This document shows, one piece after another, positions 4,616 to 11,752 of a DNA stretch of 13,077 nucleotides. This stretch comes from Actinomycetota bacterium (GTDB lineage: Bacteria; Actinomycetota; UBA4738; G016210805), in assembly GCA_016210805.1 (NCBI GenBank), contig JACQTL010000082.1, positions 1 through 13,077 on the forward strand. Direction: 5' to 3'. A program made the position numbers and the translations under genes. Numbering within the stretch: the first letter of the stretch is position 1; each line of letters begins with the position of its first letter. The notes beneath the pieces were generated by a model. It saw nothing but the letters and a program-made list of their open reading frames with translations. It searched no databases and had not been told where the DNA came from.

Positions 4616-6034
4616 CTAGGGCGGCGAGGGACGCCCGGCGGGCTCCTCCTCGAGCGCGAACTTGGTGGGCTCCCGCTCGGGGACCGGCACGGGGTACTTG
4701 CCGTCGAAGCAGGCCCGGCAGAAGGAGTCCGCCGGGCTCCCCGTGGCCTCGACCAGCGCCTCCAGCTCCAGGTACCCGAGCGAGTCGGCGCCGATGAACT
4801 CCCGGACCTCGTCCACGGTGAGGTCGGTGGCCACGAGCTCCTTGCGGGTGGACATGTCGATCCCGTAGAAGCACGGCCACCGCACCGGCGGGCTGGTCAC
4901 CCGGAGGTGGACGGCCGCCGCCCCGGCCTCCCGGAGCGTCTGGACGATCTGGCGGGTGGTGGTCCCCCGGACGATCGAGTCGTCCACGACCACCAGCCGG
5001 CGGCCCCGGACGGCCTCGGGCATGGGGTTCAGCTTCAGCTTCACACCCCGGCTGCGCAGGGACGGCGTCGGCTCGATGAACGTCCGGCCGACGTAGCGGT
5101 TCTTCATCAACCCCTCCCCGTAGGGGAGCCCGGCCTCCTCGGCGTAGCCCTGGGCCGCCGCGTGGCCGGTGTCGGGGATCGGGATCACCAGGTCGGCGTC
5201 GGCCGGGGCCTGGAGGGCCAGGCGGCGGCCCATCTCCCGGCGGGCCGAGAGCACCGTTCGCCCGTACAGGCGGCTGTCGGCCCTGGCCAGGTACACGAAC
5301 TCGAACAGGCACAGGGCCCGGCGGGGGCTCTCGGCGAACCGCCGGGACCGGAGGCCTTCGTCGTCCACCATGACGAGCTCCCCGGGCTCGACGTCCCGGA
5401 CGAACGTGGCCCCCACGATGTCGAGGGCGGCCGTCTCGGAGGCGAAGCAGAACCCGCCCGGCAGCTTCCCGATCGAGAGCGGCCGGAGGCCGTGGGGGTC
5501 CCGGGCCGCGAACACCGTGCGCTCGTCCATCATCACGAAGGAGAACGCTCCCTCCAGGGTGGGGAGGACGCGCATGGCGGCCACCTCGAGCCCCTCGCCG
5601 AGGTGCTCCGCCAGCAGGGTGGCCACCAGGTCCGAGTCGGTCGTGGCCCCGCCCCGCCAGCCGGCCCGCTCGGCGAGCTCGGCCGTGTTCACCAGGTTCC
5701 CGTTGTGGCCGAGGGCCAGGCCCCGGCGACCGTCGGTCTTGAAGGCCGGCTGGGCGTTGTCCCAGGTGTTCGAGCCGGTGGTCGAGTACCGCGTGTGCCC
5801 GATGCCCAGCTCGCCCTGGAGGGTGGCCAGGGTGGCCTCGTTGAAGACCTGGGAGACCAGCCCGAGCTCCTTGAACACCAGGATGGCCCGGCCGTCGGAG
5901 ACGGAGATCCCCGCGGACTCCTGGCCCCGGTGCTGGAGGGCGAAGAGCCCGAAATACGTGAGCCGGGCCACCTCCTCCCCGGGGGCCCAGACCCCGAAGA
6001 GGCCGCAAGCTTCGTTCGGGCCTTCAGCGCTCAC
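4616..6034 (-). CDS. purF: Amidophosphoribosyltransferase (glutamine PRPP amidotransferase), [4Fe-4S] type
   Basis: PurF makes phosphoribosylamine from PRPP and glutamine, the committed step of purine synthesis. From the GTG at 6034 it has 472 residues. A GTG at 6052 would add six. Residues 1-9 are a short propeptide, and C10 (in NEACGLFGVW) is the Ntn nucleophile exposed after cleavage. The glutaminase domain follows (HRGQESAGI, GIGHTRYSTTGSN, GHNGNLVN). The PRPP-binding loop is VVVDDSIVRGTTT (about 348-360). Cysteines C242, C388, C439 and C442 match the four ligands of the Bacillus-type iron-sulfur cluster, so this is the oxygen-sensitive cluster-containing class. The nearer start is preferred because TAGCAT (6048-6043) ends 8 nt before it and no ribosome binding site precedes either GTG. 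It forms an operon with purM. Confidence 0.96.
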   Translation of the reverse strand: MSAEGPNEACGLFGVWAPGEEVARLTYFGLFALQHRGQESAGISVSDGRAILVFKELGLVSQVFNEATLATLQGELGIGHTRYSTTGSNTWDNAQPAFKTDGRRGLALGHNGNLVNTAELAERAGWRGGATTDSDLVATLLAEHLGEGLEVAAMRVLPTLEGAFSFVMMDERTVFAARDPHGLRPLSIGKLPGGFCFASETAALDIVGATFVRDVEPGELVMVDDEGLRSRRFAESPRRALCLFEFVYLARADSRLYGRTVLSARREMGRRLALQAPADADLVIPIPDTGHAAAQGYAEEAGLPYGEGLMKNRYVGRTFIEPTPSLRSRGVKLKLNPMPEAVRGRRLVVVDDSIVRGTTTRQIVQTLREAGAAAVHLRVTSPPVRWPCFYGIDMSTRKELVATDLTVDEVREFIGADSLGYLELEALVEATGSPADSFCRACFDGKYPVPVPEREPTKFALEEEPAGRPSPP

Positions 6035-6042
6035 TCGGGCCG

Positions 6043-6048
6043 ATGCTA
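6043..6048 (-). promoter_or_regulatory. -10 box (TAGCAT) of purF, leaderless arrangement
   Basis: TAGCAT followed by 8 nt and GTG (6034) would give a leaderless or nearly leaderless purF mRNA. It overlaps the alternative GTG start at 6052 reading frame, which argues for the shorter protein. The gap between the tryptophanase stop (6092) and purF thus contains a separate promoter, although read-through is also possible. No riboswitch-like structure was seen. Confidence 0.5.
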
Positions 6049-6091
6049 TCACCGGCCGCCGACGCCCCCCGGAGGCGCGGCCGCCCGGCGG

Positions 6092-7465
6092 TCAGGCCGG
6101 CTCGAACGTCGCCGTGAAGTGGGGCAGCTCGGTCGGGGGCCCGATCGGGCGGAGCCCGCCGATCTCCGCCCGCTTGGCCCACAGCTCCGCGACCGCCTCC
6201 GCCGCGTAGGCGAGGTGGTTGTCGGTGTAGACCCGGCGGGGCACGGCCAGCCTGAGGAGCTCCCAGGGACCCGGGCGCATCTCGCCGGTCTCCGGGTCCG
6301 GCTCCGAGAAGGCCAGCCCGCCCAGGCCCACGGCCCTGACCCCGGCGTGAAGGTAGAGGGCCGCGGCCAGCGACTCCGCCGGGAGCAGCTCCCTGGGCAG
6401 GTGGTCGAGGAACCGCCCGGCCTCGACGACCACGCTGTGGCCGCCCGGAGGACGGAGCACCGGGATGCCGGCGTCGGACAGCAGCCCGTGCAGGAAGCGG
6501 ACCTGCCCGATCCTGGCCACCAGATAGGCGGGGTCCAGGCCCTCCTCGAGCCCGCGGGCCATGGCCTCGAGGTCCCGGCCGGCCATCCCCCCGTACGTGA
6601 CGAAGCCCTCGTACAGGATGGCCCACGGCCGGCAGGCCTCCAGGTCCTCCGGCTCGCGGAGGGCCAGGAACCCGCCCACGTTGACCAGGCCGTCCTTCTT
6701 GGCGCTCATCGCCGCCCCGTCGGCCAGGGAGAAGGCCTCCAGGGCGATGTCGGCCGGGAGCCGGCCCCGCTGCCCGTCCTCACGCTCGGACACGAGGAAG
6801 GCGTTCTCGGCGAAGCGGGCGGCGTCGATCAGGAGGCGGATCCCGTGGCGGCGGCAGAACGACGACACCGCCCGGACGTTCTCCAGGGACACGGGCTGGC
6901 CGCCGTTCGTGTTCGCCGTGAGGGTGAGCACGAACAGGCGCGCCCTGCCCGGGTGCTCGGCCACGACCCGCTCCGCCCTGGCCAGGTCGACGTTGCCCTT
7001 GAACGGGGAAGGGTCGTCTGGGTCGAGCCCCTCGTCGACGACGACGTCCACGGGAAGGGCTCCCCGGTTGCGGATGTGGGCCCTGGTCGTGTCGAAGTGG
7101 AGGTTGCCCAGGACCACGTCGCCCGGTTCCACGAAGGCCCGGCAGTAGACCGTCTCGGCCCCCCGGCCCTGGTGGACGGGGAGGACGTGGGGGAACCCGG
7201 TCACCCCGCGGACGACCCGCTCCAGGCGCTCCCAGCCCCTGGAGCCCGCGTACGCCTCGTCGCCCTCCTGGAGGCCGGCCCACTGGCTCGAGCTCATCGC
7301 GGACGTCCCCGAGTCGGTCAGGAGGTCCACGAACACGTCCTCCGACCGGAGGCGGAACACGTTGTGGCCCGCGGCCTGGAGGGCCGCCTCGCGATCCCGG
7401 CGCGGGACTAGCCGGATCGGCTCGACCGACTTCACCCGCCACGGCTCCGGGCGCGTCCGTTCCAC
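6092..7465 (-). CDS. tnaA: PLP-dependent tryptophanase / tyrosine phenol-lyase family enzyme, probably tryptophanase
   Basis: The protein has 457 residues from the GTG at 7465. The longer frame from the GTG at 7501 is disfavoured because GGAGGGAGG (7482-7474) lies 8 nt before 7465 and the family begins near EPWRVKSVEPI. It is a beta-eliminating lyase of the aspartate-aminotransferase fold. Seen are DLLTDSGTSAMS, GDEAYAGSRG, HQGRGAE, the PLP aspartate/arginine motif DAARFAENA, and the Schiff-base lysine in MSAKKDG (K256/K257). Overall wording (WAGLQEGDEAYAGS, KKDGLVNVGGF) is close to tyrosine phenol-lyase. However, the three positions that separate the enzymes are tryptophanase-like: D125 (HFDTT) rather than Thr, L381 rather than the phenol-lyase Arg, and H449 (HFTA) rather than Phe. 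The predicted reaction is L-tryptophan to indole, pyruvate and ammonia. No tnaC-like leader peptide or tryptophan permease gene is adjacent. The role here is unknown. Confidence 0.88.
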   Translation of the reverse strand: MERTRPEPWRVKSVEPIRLVPRRDREAALQAAGHNVFRLRSEDVFVDLLTDSGTSAMSSSQWAGLQEGDEAYAGSRGWERLERVVRGVTGFPHVLPVHQGRGAETVYCRAFVEPGDVVLGNLHFDTTRAHIRNRGALPVDVVVDEGLDPDDPSPFKGNVDLARAERVVAEHPGRARLFVLTLTANTNGGQPVSLENVRAVSSFCRRHGIRLLIDAARFAENAFLVSEREDGQRGRLPADIALEAFSLADGAAMSAKKDGLVNVGGFLALREPEDLEACRPWAILYEGFVTYGGMAGRDLEAMARGLEEGLDPAYLVARIGQVRFLHGLLSDAGIPVLRPPGGHSVVVEAGRFLDHLPRELLPAESLAAALYLHAGVRAVGLGGLAFSEPDPETGEMRPGPWELLRLAVPRRVYTDNHLAYAAEAVAELWAKRAEIGGLRPIGPPTELPHFTATFEPA

Positions 7466-7473
7466 GATCGGAA

Positions 7474-7482
7474 CCTCCCTCC
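7474..7482 (-). promoter_or_regulatory. Ribosome binding site deciding the tryptophanase start
   Basis: GGAGGGAGG lies 8 nt upstream of the GTG at 7465 and inside the longer reading frame that opens at 7501. It marks the shorter protein as the real one. Confidence 0.65.
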
Positions 7483-7597
7483 GGGGACTCGACCGCCCCA
7501 CCGCCGAGCCTCGCCCGGGACCGTCGGCGGGGCATGGGCCGAACGGCCCTCCGGTGCAGGGCCGGGCGGGCCGAAGGCACCGGGGGCCACCCCGCGT

Positions 7598-7603
7598 TAC
7601 GTT
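7598..7603 (+). promoter_or_regulatory. -10 box (TACGTT) of the ABC exporter operon
   Basis: TACGTT fits TANNNT and would place the start site near 7610, with a leader of about 27 nt carrying the GAGGAG ribosome binding site (7625-7630) 6 nt from the GTG. It lies in the divergent region 7466-7636, which otherwise holds only a small GGGCC-GAAC-GGCCC hairpin at 7536-7549 and no evident promoter for the tryptophanase gene. Confidence 0.4.
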
Positions 7604-7636
7604 GAGGGCTCAGGCGAACTCGGCGAGGAGAACGAC

Positions 7637-8587
7637 GTGGAGCGGCCGGTCCTCCAGGCGGAGGCCCTGACGAAGTCGTACGGGCGGCGTCGGGGAGTCG
7701 TGGACCTCAGCTTCGAGGTCCGTCCGGGAGGGGTCTTCGGATACCTCGGACCGAACGGAGCCGGGAAGACCACGACGATCCGCACCGCCCTCGACCTCAT
7801 CCGGCCCACGGCCGGCCGGATCCGCCTGTTCGGGCTCGACTCGCGGCGAGGCCGGGAGGAGATCCACAAAAGGGTCGGCTACCTCCCCGGCGAGATTACC
7901 CTGTACCCCCGGATGACCGGCCGCGACCTCCTGGTCCACCTCCTCCACCTGAGGAGGGAGGCCGACAGGGCGTTCGCCTTCGAGCTGGCGGAGCGCCTGG
8001 ACTGCGACCTGGACCGGCGGATCGGCGCCCTCTCCCACGGGAACCGCCGCAAGCTGGCCCTGATCCAGGCGTTCATGCACCGCCCCGGGCTCGTGATCCT
8101 GGACGAGCCGACCCAGGGGCTCGATCCCCTGATCCAGCAGGAGTTCCACCGGCTGGTCAGGGAGACCCGGGAGGAGGGCCGGACCGTCTTCCTCTCCTCG
8201 CACGTCCTCCCCGAGGTGGAGAGGGTGTGCGACCGGGTGGGGATCATCCGGGAGGGTCGCCTGGTTGCCGTGGAGGACGTCGGGGACCTCATGGCCCGGG
8301 CCCTGCGGAGCATCGAGATCCAGTTCGCGGGGCCGGTCCCATCCGAGGCCTTCGCCGGCCTCCCCGGGATCAAGGACCTGTCGGTCGACCACCACGTCGT
8401 GCGGGCCACGGTGGAGGGCTCGCTCGACGCGCTGATCAAGGCGTCCGCGCGCTTCGAGGTCCTCACCGTCCAGACCCACCAGCCCAGCCTGGAGGAGATC
8501 TTCCTGTCCTTCTACGGGCCGGGGGCCGAGGAGGAGGAGGACCGGGAACCAGGCGCGCCATCGGAGGTGGGCCGTGCTGCTGGGTAG
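7637..8587 (+). CDS. ABC transporter ATP-binding protein (ABC-2 exporter type)
   Basis: The protein has 316 residues. The GTG at 7637 is supported by GAGGAG 6 nt upstream. The nucleotide-binding domain covers about 5-225: Walker A GPNGAGKTTT (38-47), degenerate signature LSHGNRRK (132-139), Walker B LVILDEPTQGLD (152-163) and switch histidine H189 (SSHVLPE). The Q-loop reads YLPGEITLYPRMTG, lacking the usual glutamine, as seen in some polyketide/antibiotic-type exporter ATPases. A regulatory C-terminal extension (about 225-300) includes the family-typical SLEEIFLSFYG, then an acidic EEEED tail. It overlaps the permease gene by 14 nt, so the two are translationally coupled and form one exporter, presumably a homodimer of each. 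The substrate cannot be predicted. Multidrug, lipid or antibiotic export are the usual roles. Confidence 0.93.
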   Translation: MERPVLQAEALTKSYGRRRGVVDLSFEVRPGGVFGYLGPNGAGKTTTIRTALDLIRPTAGRIRLFGLDSRRGREEIHKRVGYLPGEITLYPRMTGRDLLVHLLHLRREADRAFAFELAERLDCDLDRRIGALSHGNRRKLALIQAFMHRPGLVILDEPTQGLDPLIQQEFHRLVRETREEGRTVFLSSHVLPEVERVCDRVGIIREGRLVAVEDVGDLMARALRSIEIQFAGPVPSEAFAGLPGIKDLSVDHHVVRATVEGSLDALIKASARFEVLTVQTHQPSLEEIFLSFYGPGAEEEEDREPGAPSEVGRAAG

Positions 8588-9377
8588 CGTGTTCACGAGG
8601 TCCCTCCGCGAGCAGCGCCGGGCCACCGCGTGGTGGGCGATCGGGCTCTTCGGCCTGGCCGCGATGTACGCGTCGTTCTGGCCGAGCATCCGGGAGAGCG
8701 CCGACCAGTTCGCCGAGTACATGGAGAACCTCCCGGAGGCCGTCCGGGCGCTCTTCGGCGGCGAGCTCGACATCGGGACCCCGGAGGGCTACATGAACGC
8801 GGAGCTGTTCGCGCTGATGGGTCCCCTGCTGTTCACCGTGGTGGCCGTGGGGGCCGGCGCCCGGGCCATCGCCGGGGAGGAGGACCGCGGAACCCTCGAC
8901 CTCCTGCTCTCCACCCCGGTGGCCCGATGGCGGCTCGTGGTGGACTCCTTCGGGGCTATGGCCGCCCAGGTGGCCCTCCTGGGCGTGGTCCTGTGGGCGG
9001 GGGCCGCCGGAGGGTCAGCGGTCATGGGGATGGACCTCTCCCCGCTCCGCCTGGCCCAGGCCACGCTGCTCACCTCGCTGGTCGGGCTGGTGTTCGGCTC
9101 GACGGCGCTGCTGGCCGGGGCGGCCACCGGCCGGCGGGGGGTGGCCATCGGGGTCGCCGCGGCGCTGGCCGTGGTGACCTACGCCCTCCAGGCCCTGGCC
9201 GTAGCCGTGTCGGCGCTCGAGCCCTACAGGGTGCTGTCGCCGTTCCACCACTCCCAGGCCGGCCAGCCGCTCGTGTCGGGCCTGGCCGCCGGCCACACCG
9301 CGGTCCTGGCCGCCGTTCCCCTGGTCCTGATCGGGGTGGCGGTCTGGGCCTTCGAGCGCAGGGACGTCGCCACCTGA
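8574..9377 (+). CDS. ABC-2 type transporter permease
   Basis: The protein has 267 residues. The GTG at 8574 has a textbook GGAGGT (8563-8568) 5 nt upstream, located inside the end of the ATPase gene. The topology looks like six membrane spans. The first is at about 20-38 (WWAIGLFGLAAMYASF) and is followed by an extracytoplasmic loop of about 40 residues (ADQFAEYMENLPEAV). The second is at about 80-100. The cytoplasmic coupling segment GEEDRGTLDLLLSTPVARWR follows, typical of ABC-2 permeases, where it contacts the ATPase. Four more hydrophobic segments run to the C-terminus, which ends FERRDVAT. With the ATPase at 7637 it should form an efflux complex. The next gene has its own promoter and a hairpin separates them, so the operon probably has two genes. 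Confidence 0.9.
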   Translation: MLLGSVFTRSLREQRRATAWWAIGLFGLAAMYASFWPSIRESADQFAEYMENLPEAVRALFGGELDIGTPEGYMNAELFALMGPLLFTVVAVGAGARAIAGEEDRGTLDLLLSTPVARWRLVVDSFGAMAAQVALLGVVLWAGAAGGSAVMGMDLSPLRLAQATLLTSLVGLVFGSTALLAGAATGRRGVAIGVAAALAVVTYALQALAVAVSALEPYRVLSPFHHSQAGQPLVSGLAAGHTAVLAAVPLVLIGVAVWAFERRDVAT

Positions 9378-9387
9378 GCTCCGGTCC

Positions 9388-9410
9388 GCCCGGGCCGGGC
9401 CCGGCCGGGC
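9388..9410 (+). terminator. GC hairpin after the exporter operon
   Basis: The arms GCCCGG and CCGGGC enclose a second self-complementary stretch CCGGGCCCGG, making an almost continuous GC stem with one bulged G, 10 nt after the permease stop. There is no T-run. It lies just upstream of the -10 box of the following gene, consistent with separation of two transcription units. Confidence 0.45.
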
Positions 9411-9415
9411 TCCGA

Positions 9416-9421
9416 TAGTCT
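9416..9421 (+). promoter_or_regulatory. -10 box (TAGTCT), nearly leaderless start of the following gene
   Basis: TAGTCT ends 9 nt before the ATG at 9431, with no Shine-Dalgarno sequence between. The spacing matches that seen at the response-regulator gene. Confidence 0.45.
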
Positions 9422-9430
9422 CTACCGTCC

Positions 9431-10687
9431 ATGGCCGCCACCGCGCAGGACCTCGCCACGACCAGGGCCCGGTTCCCGGGGCTCGGGCGCATCCAGGACG
9501 GGCGCCCGTGCGTCTTCGCCGACGCGCCCGGGGGGACCCAGGCAGTGGACACGGCGATCGAGGCCATGGCCGACTATCTGCGCCGTTCGAACGCGAACCG
9601 GGGCGGGGCCTTCGCCACCAGTGAGGAGACCGACCGGGTGGTGGGCGAGGCCCGGCGGGCCGGGGCCGACCTCCTGGGCTGCGGCCCCGAGGAGGTCGTG
9701 TTCGGGCCGAACATGACCACCCTCTGCTTCGCGTTCTCCCGGTCGGTGGGACGGACGCTCGGGCCGGGCGACGAGGTCGTGGTCACGATGCTCGACCACG
9801 ACGCGAACATCTCCCCCTGGCTCCTGGCCGCCCGGGACGCCGGGACGGAGGTCCGGTGGGTGGACATCCGGGGGGAGGACGGGACCCTGGACCTGGGGTC
9901 CCTGCAGGAGGCGCTGTCGGAGAGGACCCGGGTCGTCGCGGTGACCGCGGCTTCGAACGCGCTGGGGACGGTGACGCCGATCCGGGAGGTCGTCCGGCGG
10001 GCCCGCTCGGCCTCGCCTGAGGCCATCGTGGTCGCCGACGCCGTCCACCTCGCCCCCCACCGGGCCATCGACGTGCGGGAGATGGGCGTCGACGCGCTGT
10101 TCTGCTCGGCCTACAAGTTCTTCGGCCCGCACCTCGGACTGATGTTCGGGAGGCGGGAGCTGCTCGAGCGGCTCGAGCCGTACAAGGTCAGGCCGGCCCC
10201 GGACGCCGGACCCGACCGGTGGGAGACCGGCACCCAGGACCACGAAGGCCTGGCCGCGCTCGCCGCCACCGTCGACTACCTGGCCGACGTGGGCCGGGGG
10301 TTCGGGGAGCCGGGTGGCGACCGCCGGGCCGCGGTGACCGCGGGGATGGAGGCCATCCGCGCCTACGAGGAGGACCTGACCCGCCGGTTCCTGGAGGAGG
10401 TGGCCGGGATCGCCGGGGTCCGCGTCTACGGGATCGCCGACCCCGACCGGGCCGGCGAGCGGACCCCGACGTTCGCGATCAGGGTCGGCGACCACCCGCC
10501 TCGCGAGGTCGCCGGGGAGCTCGGCCGCCGCGGCATCTTCGTGTGGGACGGCAACTACTACGCGCTCGCCGTGATGGAGCGCCTCGGCCTCGAGGAGTCG
10601 GGCGGCGCCGTGCGCATCGGCTTCTGCCACTACAACACCGACGCCGAGCTCGACCGCGTCCTCCGCACCCTCCGCGACCTGGCCTGA
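9431..10687 (+). CDS. Cysteine-desulfurase-like PLP enzyme (class V aminotransferase fold), catalytic Cys not evident
   Basis: The protein has 418 residues and begins at an ATG placed 9 nt after a -10 box. It has the class V fold: FADAPGGTQ near the N-terminus, H123 (LDHDANISPW) that would stack on PLP, D203 with H206 (VADAVHLAPH) and the Schiff-base lysine K229 (CSAYKFFGPHLG). It fits the cysteine-desulfurase-like subgroup typified by Vibrio VC1184 rather than housekeeping SufS/IscS. The mobile loop that in SufS carries the active Cys (R-x-G-x-x-C) is replaced by IFVWDGNYYALAVME (369-383), which has no Cys. C399, in RIGFCHYN, lies nearer the C-terminus. It may therefore not release sulfur from cysteine and could be an isomerase, lyase or other transaminase-like enzyme. 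The substrate is unknown. No Fe-S assembly genes are adjacent. Confidence 0.85.
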   Translation: MAATAQDLATTRARFPGLGRIQDGRPCVFADAPGGTQAVDTAIEAMADYLRRSNANRGGAFATSEETDRVVGEARRAGADLLGCGPEEVVFGPNMTTLCFAFSRSVGRTLGPGDEVVVTMLDHDANISPWLLAARDAGTEVRWVDIRGEDGTLDLGSLQEALSERTRVVAVTAASNALGTVTPIREVVRRARSASPEAIVVADAVHLAPHRAIDVREMGVDALFCSAYKFFGPHLGLMFGRRELLERLEPYKVRPAPDAGPDRWETGTQDHEGLAALAATVDYLADVGRGFGEPGGDRRAAVTAGMEAIRAYEEDLTRRFLEEVAGIAGVRVYGIADPDRAGERTPTFAIRVGDHPPREVAGELGRRGIFVWDGNYYALAVMERLGLEESGGAVRIGFCHYNTDAELDRVLRTLRDLA

Positions 10688-10716
10688 ACCCCTTCCCGTC
10701 GGTCCCGGCGCGGGTG

Positions 10717-10722
10717 TAGCTT
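10717..10722 (+). promoter_or_regulatory. -10 box (TAGCTT) of the EEP hydrolase gene
   Basis: TAGCTT fits TANNNT and predicts a start near 10729, giving a leader of about 45 nt. The box lies inside an inverted repeat with 8-bp arms CCGGCGCG (10705-10712) and CGCGCCGG (10750-10757). Confidence 0.4.
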
Positions 10723-10773
10723 CGGGGCAACCGGGCTCCGATCGCGGGGCGCGCCGGTAGGGAGGGGCGGGCG

Positions 10774-11745
10774 ATGGACGTCACCGTGGGGACCTTCAAC
10801 CTGAACAACCTGTTCTCCAGGTTCAACTTCCAGGCGGAGATCGACGCGATCGTGGAGGGAGACACCGAGGTCGAGCTGGGAGTCACCTACGACTTCAGCG
10901 ACCCCACGAAGTACCGGCTCCGCACGTTCCAGGGCAAGCTGGTCAAGGCGAAGCCCGCGGCCGAGCGTCGGACCATCGCCGACCGGATCCTGGCCATGGA
11001 CGTCGACGTGCTCGCCGTCCAGGAGGTCGAGGACGTGGGCACCCTCCGCCGGTTCGCCGCCGAGGAGCTGGACGGGCGGTACCCGTACCGGATCCTCGTC
11101 GAGGGGAACGACCCGCGGCTGATCGACGTGGGCGTCCTGTCCAAGCTCCCGCTCGGGGGGATCACCTCGTGGCAGGCCGCGGTGTTCGAGCCCGACCCCG
11201 TGCGCCCGATCTTCTCGCGGGACTTCCTCCAGGTGGACGTCCTGGACCCCGGGCGGACCCGAAGGCTGTTCACCGTCTTCAACACGCACCTGAAGAGCCA
11301 CTTCGTCCCGTTCGGCGAGGAGTCCTCGATGGCCCACGCCCTGGCCAACGAGGTCCGGCGGCGGCAGGCCGCCACCGCGGCCTCGATCGTCAAGGCGGTC
11401 ACCCGGCCGGACAGCGCGTACGTGATCGTCGGGGACATGAACGACCCGCCCGACTCGGAGTGGATGGCCCCGCTGGTGGGCGACGCGGAGCTGGGCCTCG
11501 TGAACGGGCTGGCCGACCCCACCGAGACCCGCCCGGCCAAGCCGGACGCGCCCCCTCCCCCCTCACCGGCGTGGACCCACCGGTTCAAGGAGAGCGGCCA
11601 GCCCGCCCGTTACGAGCTCTACGACCACGTGTGGCTCTCCCCCTCGCTGGCCACCAAGCAGGCCGGCGCGTGGATCGACCGCCGGACCAAGCACGGAGGC
11701 GACGGCAGCGACCACGACCCCGCCTGGGTGAAGCTCTCGATCTAG
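10774..11745 (+). CDS. Endonuclease/exonuclease/phosphatase (EEP) family hydrolase
   Basis: The protein has 323 residues. The ATG at 10774 has GGAGGGG (10761-10767) 6 nt upstream. EEP motifs appear in order: N-terminal GTFNLNNL (6-13), metal-binding E84 (AVQEVED), FNTHLKSH with H172, GDMNDPPDSEW with D221 and N223, DHVWLS (284-289), and the C-terminal GSDHDPAWVKL with D313/H314. The full metal-dependent phosphodiesterase or phosphomonoesterase machinery is therefore present, acting on DNA, RNA, phosphoinositides or similar phosphates. The substrate is not evident. There is no signal peptide or membrane segment, so it should be cytoplasmic. A Pro-rich linker (PPPPPSP, about 259-265) interrupts the fold before the last strands. 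The gene converges on purL, with only 7 nt between the stop codons. Confidence 0.88.
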   Translation: MDVTVGTFNLNNLFSRFNFQAEIDAIVEGDTEVELGVTYDFSDPTKYRLRTFQGKLVKAKPAAERRTIADRILAMDVDVLAVQEVEDVGTLRRFAAEELDGRYPYRILVEGNDPRLIDVGVLSKLPLGGITSWQAAVFEPDPVRPIFSRDFLQVDVLDPGRTRRLFTVFNTHLKSHFVPFGEESSMAHALANEVRRRQAATAASIVKAVTRPDSAYVIVGDMNDPPDSEWMAPLVGDAELGLVNGLADPTETRPAKPDAPPPPSPAWTHRFKESGQPARYELYDHVWLSPSLATKQAGAWIDRRTKHGGDGSDHDPAWVKLSI

Positions 11746-11752
11746 CCCGAGG

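Noticed and set aside
4907..7411. Plus-strand open frame of 834 codons opposite purF and the tryptophanase gene
   Set aside because: It spans two well-supported minus-strand genes, and shows no recognisable domain or start signal. It is a GC-bias artefact.
6092..7465. Calling the lyase a tyrosine phenol-lyase
   Set aside because: Overall similarity is high, but Arg381, Thr124 and Phe448 equivalents of phenol-lyase are absent and replaced by tryptophanase-type residues.
7466..7636. A tnaC-like leader peptide upstream of the tryptophanase gene
   Set aside because: No short frame with a Trp codon followed by a Pro-rich stall sequence and stop was found. The only open frame runs through into the gene out of frame.
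7610..8773. Minus-strand open frame of 387 codons opposite the ABC ATPase
   Set aside because: The plus-strand frame carries Walker A, Walker B and the switch histidine. The antisense frame has no family similarity.
9422..10630. Minus-strand open frame of 402 codons opposite the PLP enzyme
   Set aside because: The plus-strand frame has all the PLP-binding residues, while the antisense frame is low complexity and lacks a credible start.
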